Part shown: piece by piece, positions 6,452 to 7,283 of the stretch | How the letters are laid out: each line of letters begins with the position of its first letter | How positions within the stretch are numbered: position 1 is the stretch's first letter | NCBI GenBank assembly: GCA_903886165.1 | Contig: CAISLL010000365.1 | Location: 1 to 7,283 of the forward strand | Direction of reading: 5' to 3' | DNA length: 7,283 nucleotides | Source: an uncultured beta proteobacterium | GTDB taxonomy: Bacteria > Pseudomonadota > Gammaproteobacteria > Burkholderiales > Burkholderiaceae_C | Notes under the pieces: generated by a model | Database searches by the model: none | What the model was told of the DNA's origin: nothing | Seen by the model: only the letters and a program-made list of their open reading frames with translations | Translations under genes and position numbers: made by a program

Positions 6452-6508
6452 GATAATTGTCTCCCGTAATTATTAGGGTGTTTGATGGGCCGAAAATTGA
6501 CCGGGTTC

Positions 6509-6537
6509 AGTATAGAAAAAGTCGTGGCGCTTGTGAA
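6509..6537 (-). promoter_or_regulatory. Sigma-70 promoter of the acyl-CoA synthetase gene
   Basis: TTCACA (plus 6532-6537) and TATACT (plus 6509-6514) on the minus strand are exactly 17 bp apart. Each matches the consensus at 5 of 6 positions. Transcription would begin near 6502, leaving a leader of about 50 nt with the GGGAGA ribosome site at 6460-6465. Confidence 0.7.
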
Positions 6538-6651
6538 CCCATCGGTGGTTGATTTAGACGCTCCAACTTAAACCGACATGATCGCCCGCCCTTGAAATTC
6601 GTCGGCGCCCGGAAACCCACAACTGACAAGACCGGAGACAAGCAAAACAAA

Positions 6652-7283
6652 ATGAGTAACAAACCCGCAACCAGCGCCGACGTCACACCGGAACGGCTTT
6701 GTATTGGCATGCATGTGCAGCTGGACATGCCATGGACGGAGCATCCGTTCACCTTCTCCAGTTTCAAGATCAAGACCATGGAGCAGATCGTGACGCTGCA
6801 AGCGTTGGGTCTGACCACCATTCACTACAACCCGGCAAAAAGTGACAGCGAGCCGTTGCAGGTTGCCCCTGAGGCGCCGCCGGCACCTGTGGCCCCCTCC
6901 TCGCACGAAAACGACCCGCTGTACCTGGCCAAGCGCGCCAGAGTGGAGCGCCTACTCACCCAACAGGCACGGATGGCGGCTGGCGAACGTGAGTTTTTAA
7001 GCTCTGCACGCACCGTCAAGGCCATTGGGCAGAACATTTTTGCCAAACCGGAGCAGGCTCGCGAGGATGCGCAGACGCTGGTGCAGGCGATCTCCGACTC
7101 GATGCTGACCGATTCAGACATTGCCATCAACCTCATGAAAGACCAGTTTGGGGGTGAGGACGTGTATTTCCATTCACTCAACGTGGCCGTGTTGTCCATG
7201 ATGCTGGCCAAGGAATTGAAGGCGCCCAAAGAGGTGATCCAACTGCTGGGCGTGGGTGCCCTGTTTCACGACATGGGCAAGCA
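6652..7283 (+). CDS. HD-GYP domain c-di-GMP phosphodiesterase with DUF3391 N-terminus (cut by window edge)
   Basis: A predicted cytoplasmic signalling enzyme that hydrolyses cyclic di-GMP, so lowering it and favouring motility over attachment. 210 codons are present before the window ends. Residues about 13-62 (TPERLCIGMHVQLDMPW, then FTFSSFKIKTMEQIVTLQALGL) match the DUF3391 domain that often precedes HD-GYP. A Pro/Ala-rich linker follows (71-84), then a charged helical segment (about 88-145). The HD domain starts near 150, with YFHSLNVAVLSMMLAKEL (172-189) and LLGVGALFHDMGK (198-210). H174 and the H206-D207 pair fit HD-domain metal ligands. The GYP motif itself would lie past the edge, so catalytic competence cannot be judged. 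ATG 6652 has GGAGA 13 nt upstream, a rather long spacing, but the protein starts as the family does. The gene is divergent from the acyl-CoA synthetase. Confidence 0.9.
   Translation, partial: MSNKPATSADVTPERLCIGMHVQLDMPWTEHPFTFSSFKIKTMEQIVTLQALGLTTIHYNPAKSDSEPLQVAPEAPPAPVAPSSHENDPLYLAKRARVERLLTQQARMAAGEREFLSSARTVKAIGQNIFAKPEQAREDAQTLVQAISDSMLTDSDIAINLMKDQFGGEDVYFHSLNVAVLSMMLAKELKAPKEVIQLLGVGALFHDMGK

Noticed and set aside
6497..6516. TTGACC and TATAGA as a plus-strand promoter for the HD-GYP gene
   Set aside because: The spacer is only 8 bp, far below the 16-18 bp needed.
6550..6578. FliA (sigma-28)-like promoter before the HD-GYP gene, from TTTA...ACCGACAT
   Set aside because: Only CCGA and a poor TAAA box match. 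The idea is attractive because c-di-GMP enzymes can belong to the flagellar regulon, but the match is too weak.
1..7283. CRISPR array, tRNA, rRNA, insertion sequence, toxin-antitoxin or defence module
   Set aside because: No regularly spaced direct repeats, cloverleaf-like segments, transposase motifs or paired small genes were seen on either strand.

Overview
The window looks like ordinary chromosomal DNA of a betaproteobacterium, most likely Comamonadaceae (Rhodoferax/Polaromonas/Acidovorax-like). Three things suggest this: the wording of the acetyl-CoA synthetase and dihydroxy-acid dehydratase, a small Trp-rich membrane protein of a family I know only from betaproteobacteria, and a hairpin-forming intergenic element resembling one scattered through that family's genomes. 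The assignment comes from remembered family sequences, not from a database search.

Layout, left to right. Positions 1-885 (minus) hold the N-terminal 295 codons of ilvD, cut by the window edge. Positions 1070-1318 (minus) encode a two-helix Trp-rich protein of 82 residues. Between these two genes lies a perfect 19-bp palindrome. Positions 1429-1731 (plus) encode a secreted class I cytochrome c of the c551/c552 type. It converges on acs (1850-3847, minus, GTG start), and the gap holds a textbook bidirectional terminator plus a second, repeat-like hairpin. A 133-bp divergent spacer with a GGTAAAA-N14-TTTTACC dyad separates acs from a YqhA/UPF0114 four-helix membrane protein (3981-4583, plus). 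This gene converges, across about 176 bp with no visible gene, on a long-chain-type acyl-CoA synthetase (4760-6451, minus) that has a very good sigma-70 promoter. Divergent from that is the start of an HD-GYP-type c-di-GMP phosphodiesterase with an N-terminal DUF3391 domain (6652 to the edge, plus).

The genes are mostly single transcription units with alternating orientation. Two are AMP-forming acyl-CoA ligases (acetate and a probable long-chain acid), which fits a heterotroph using organic acids. The others cover branched-chain amino acid synthesis, periplasmic electron transfer and second-messenger signalling. I see no mobile element, CRISPR array, tRNA, rRNA, phage gene or defence module, and I found no convincing new multi-gene system. 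The points most worth a second look are small: three intergenic palindromic elements and two membrane proteins of unknown function.
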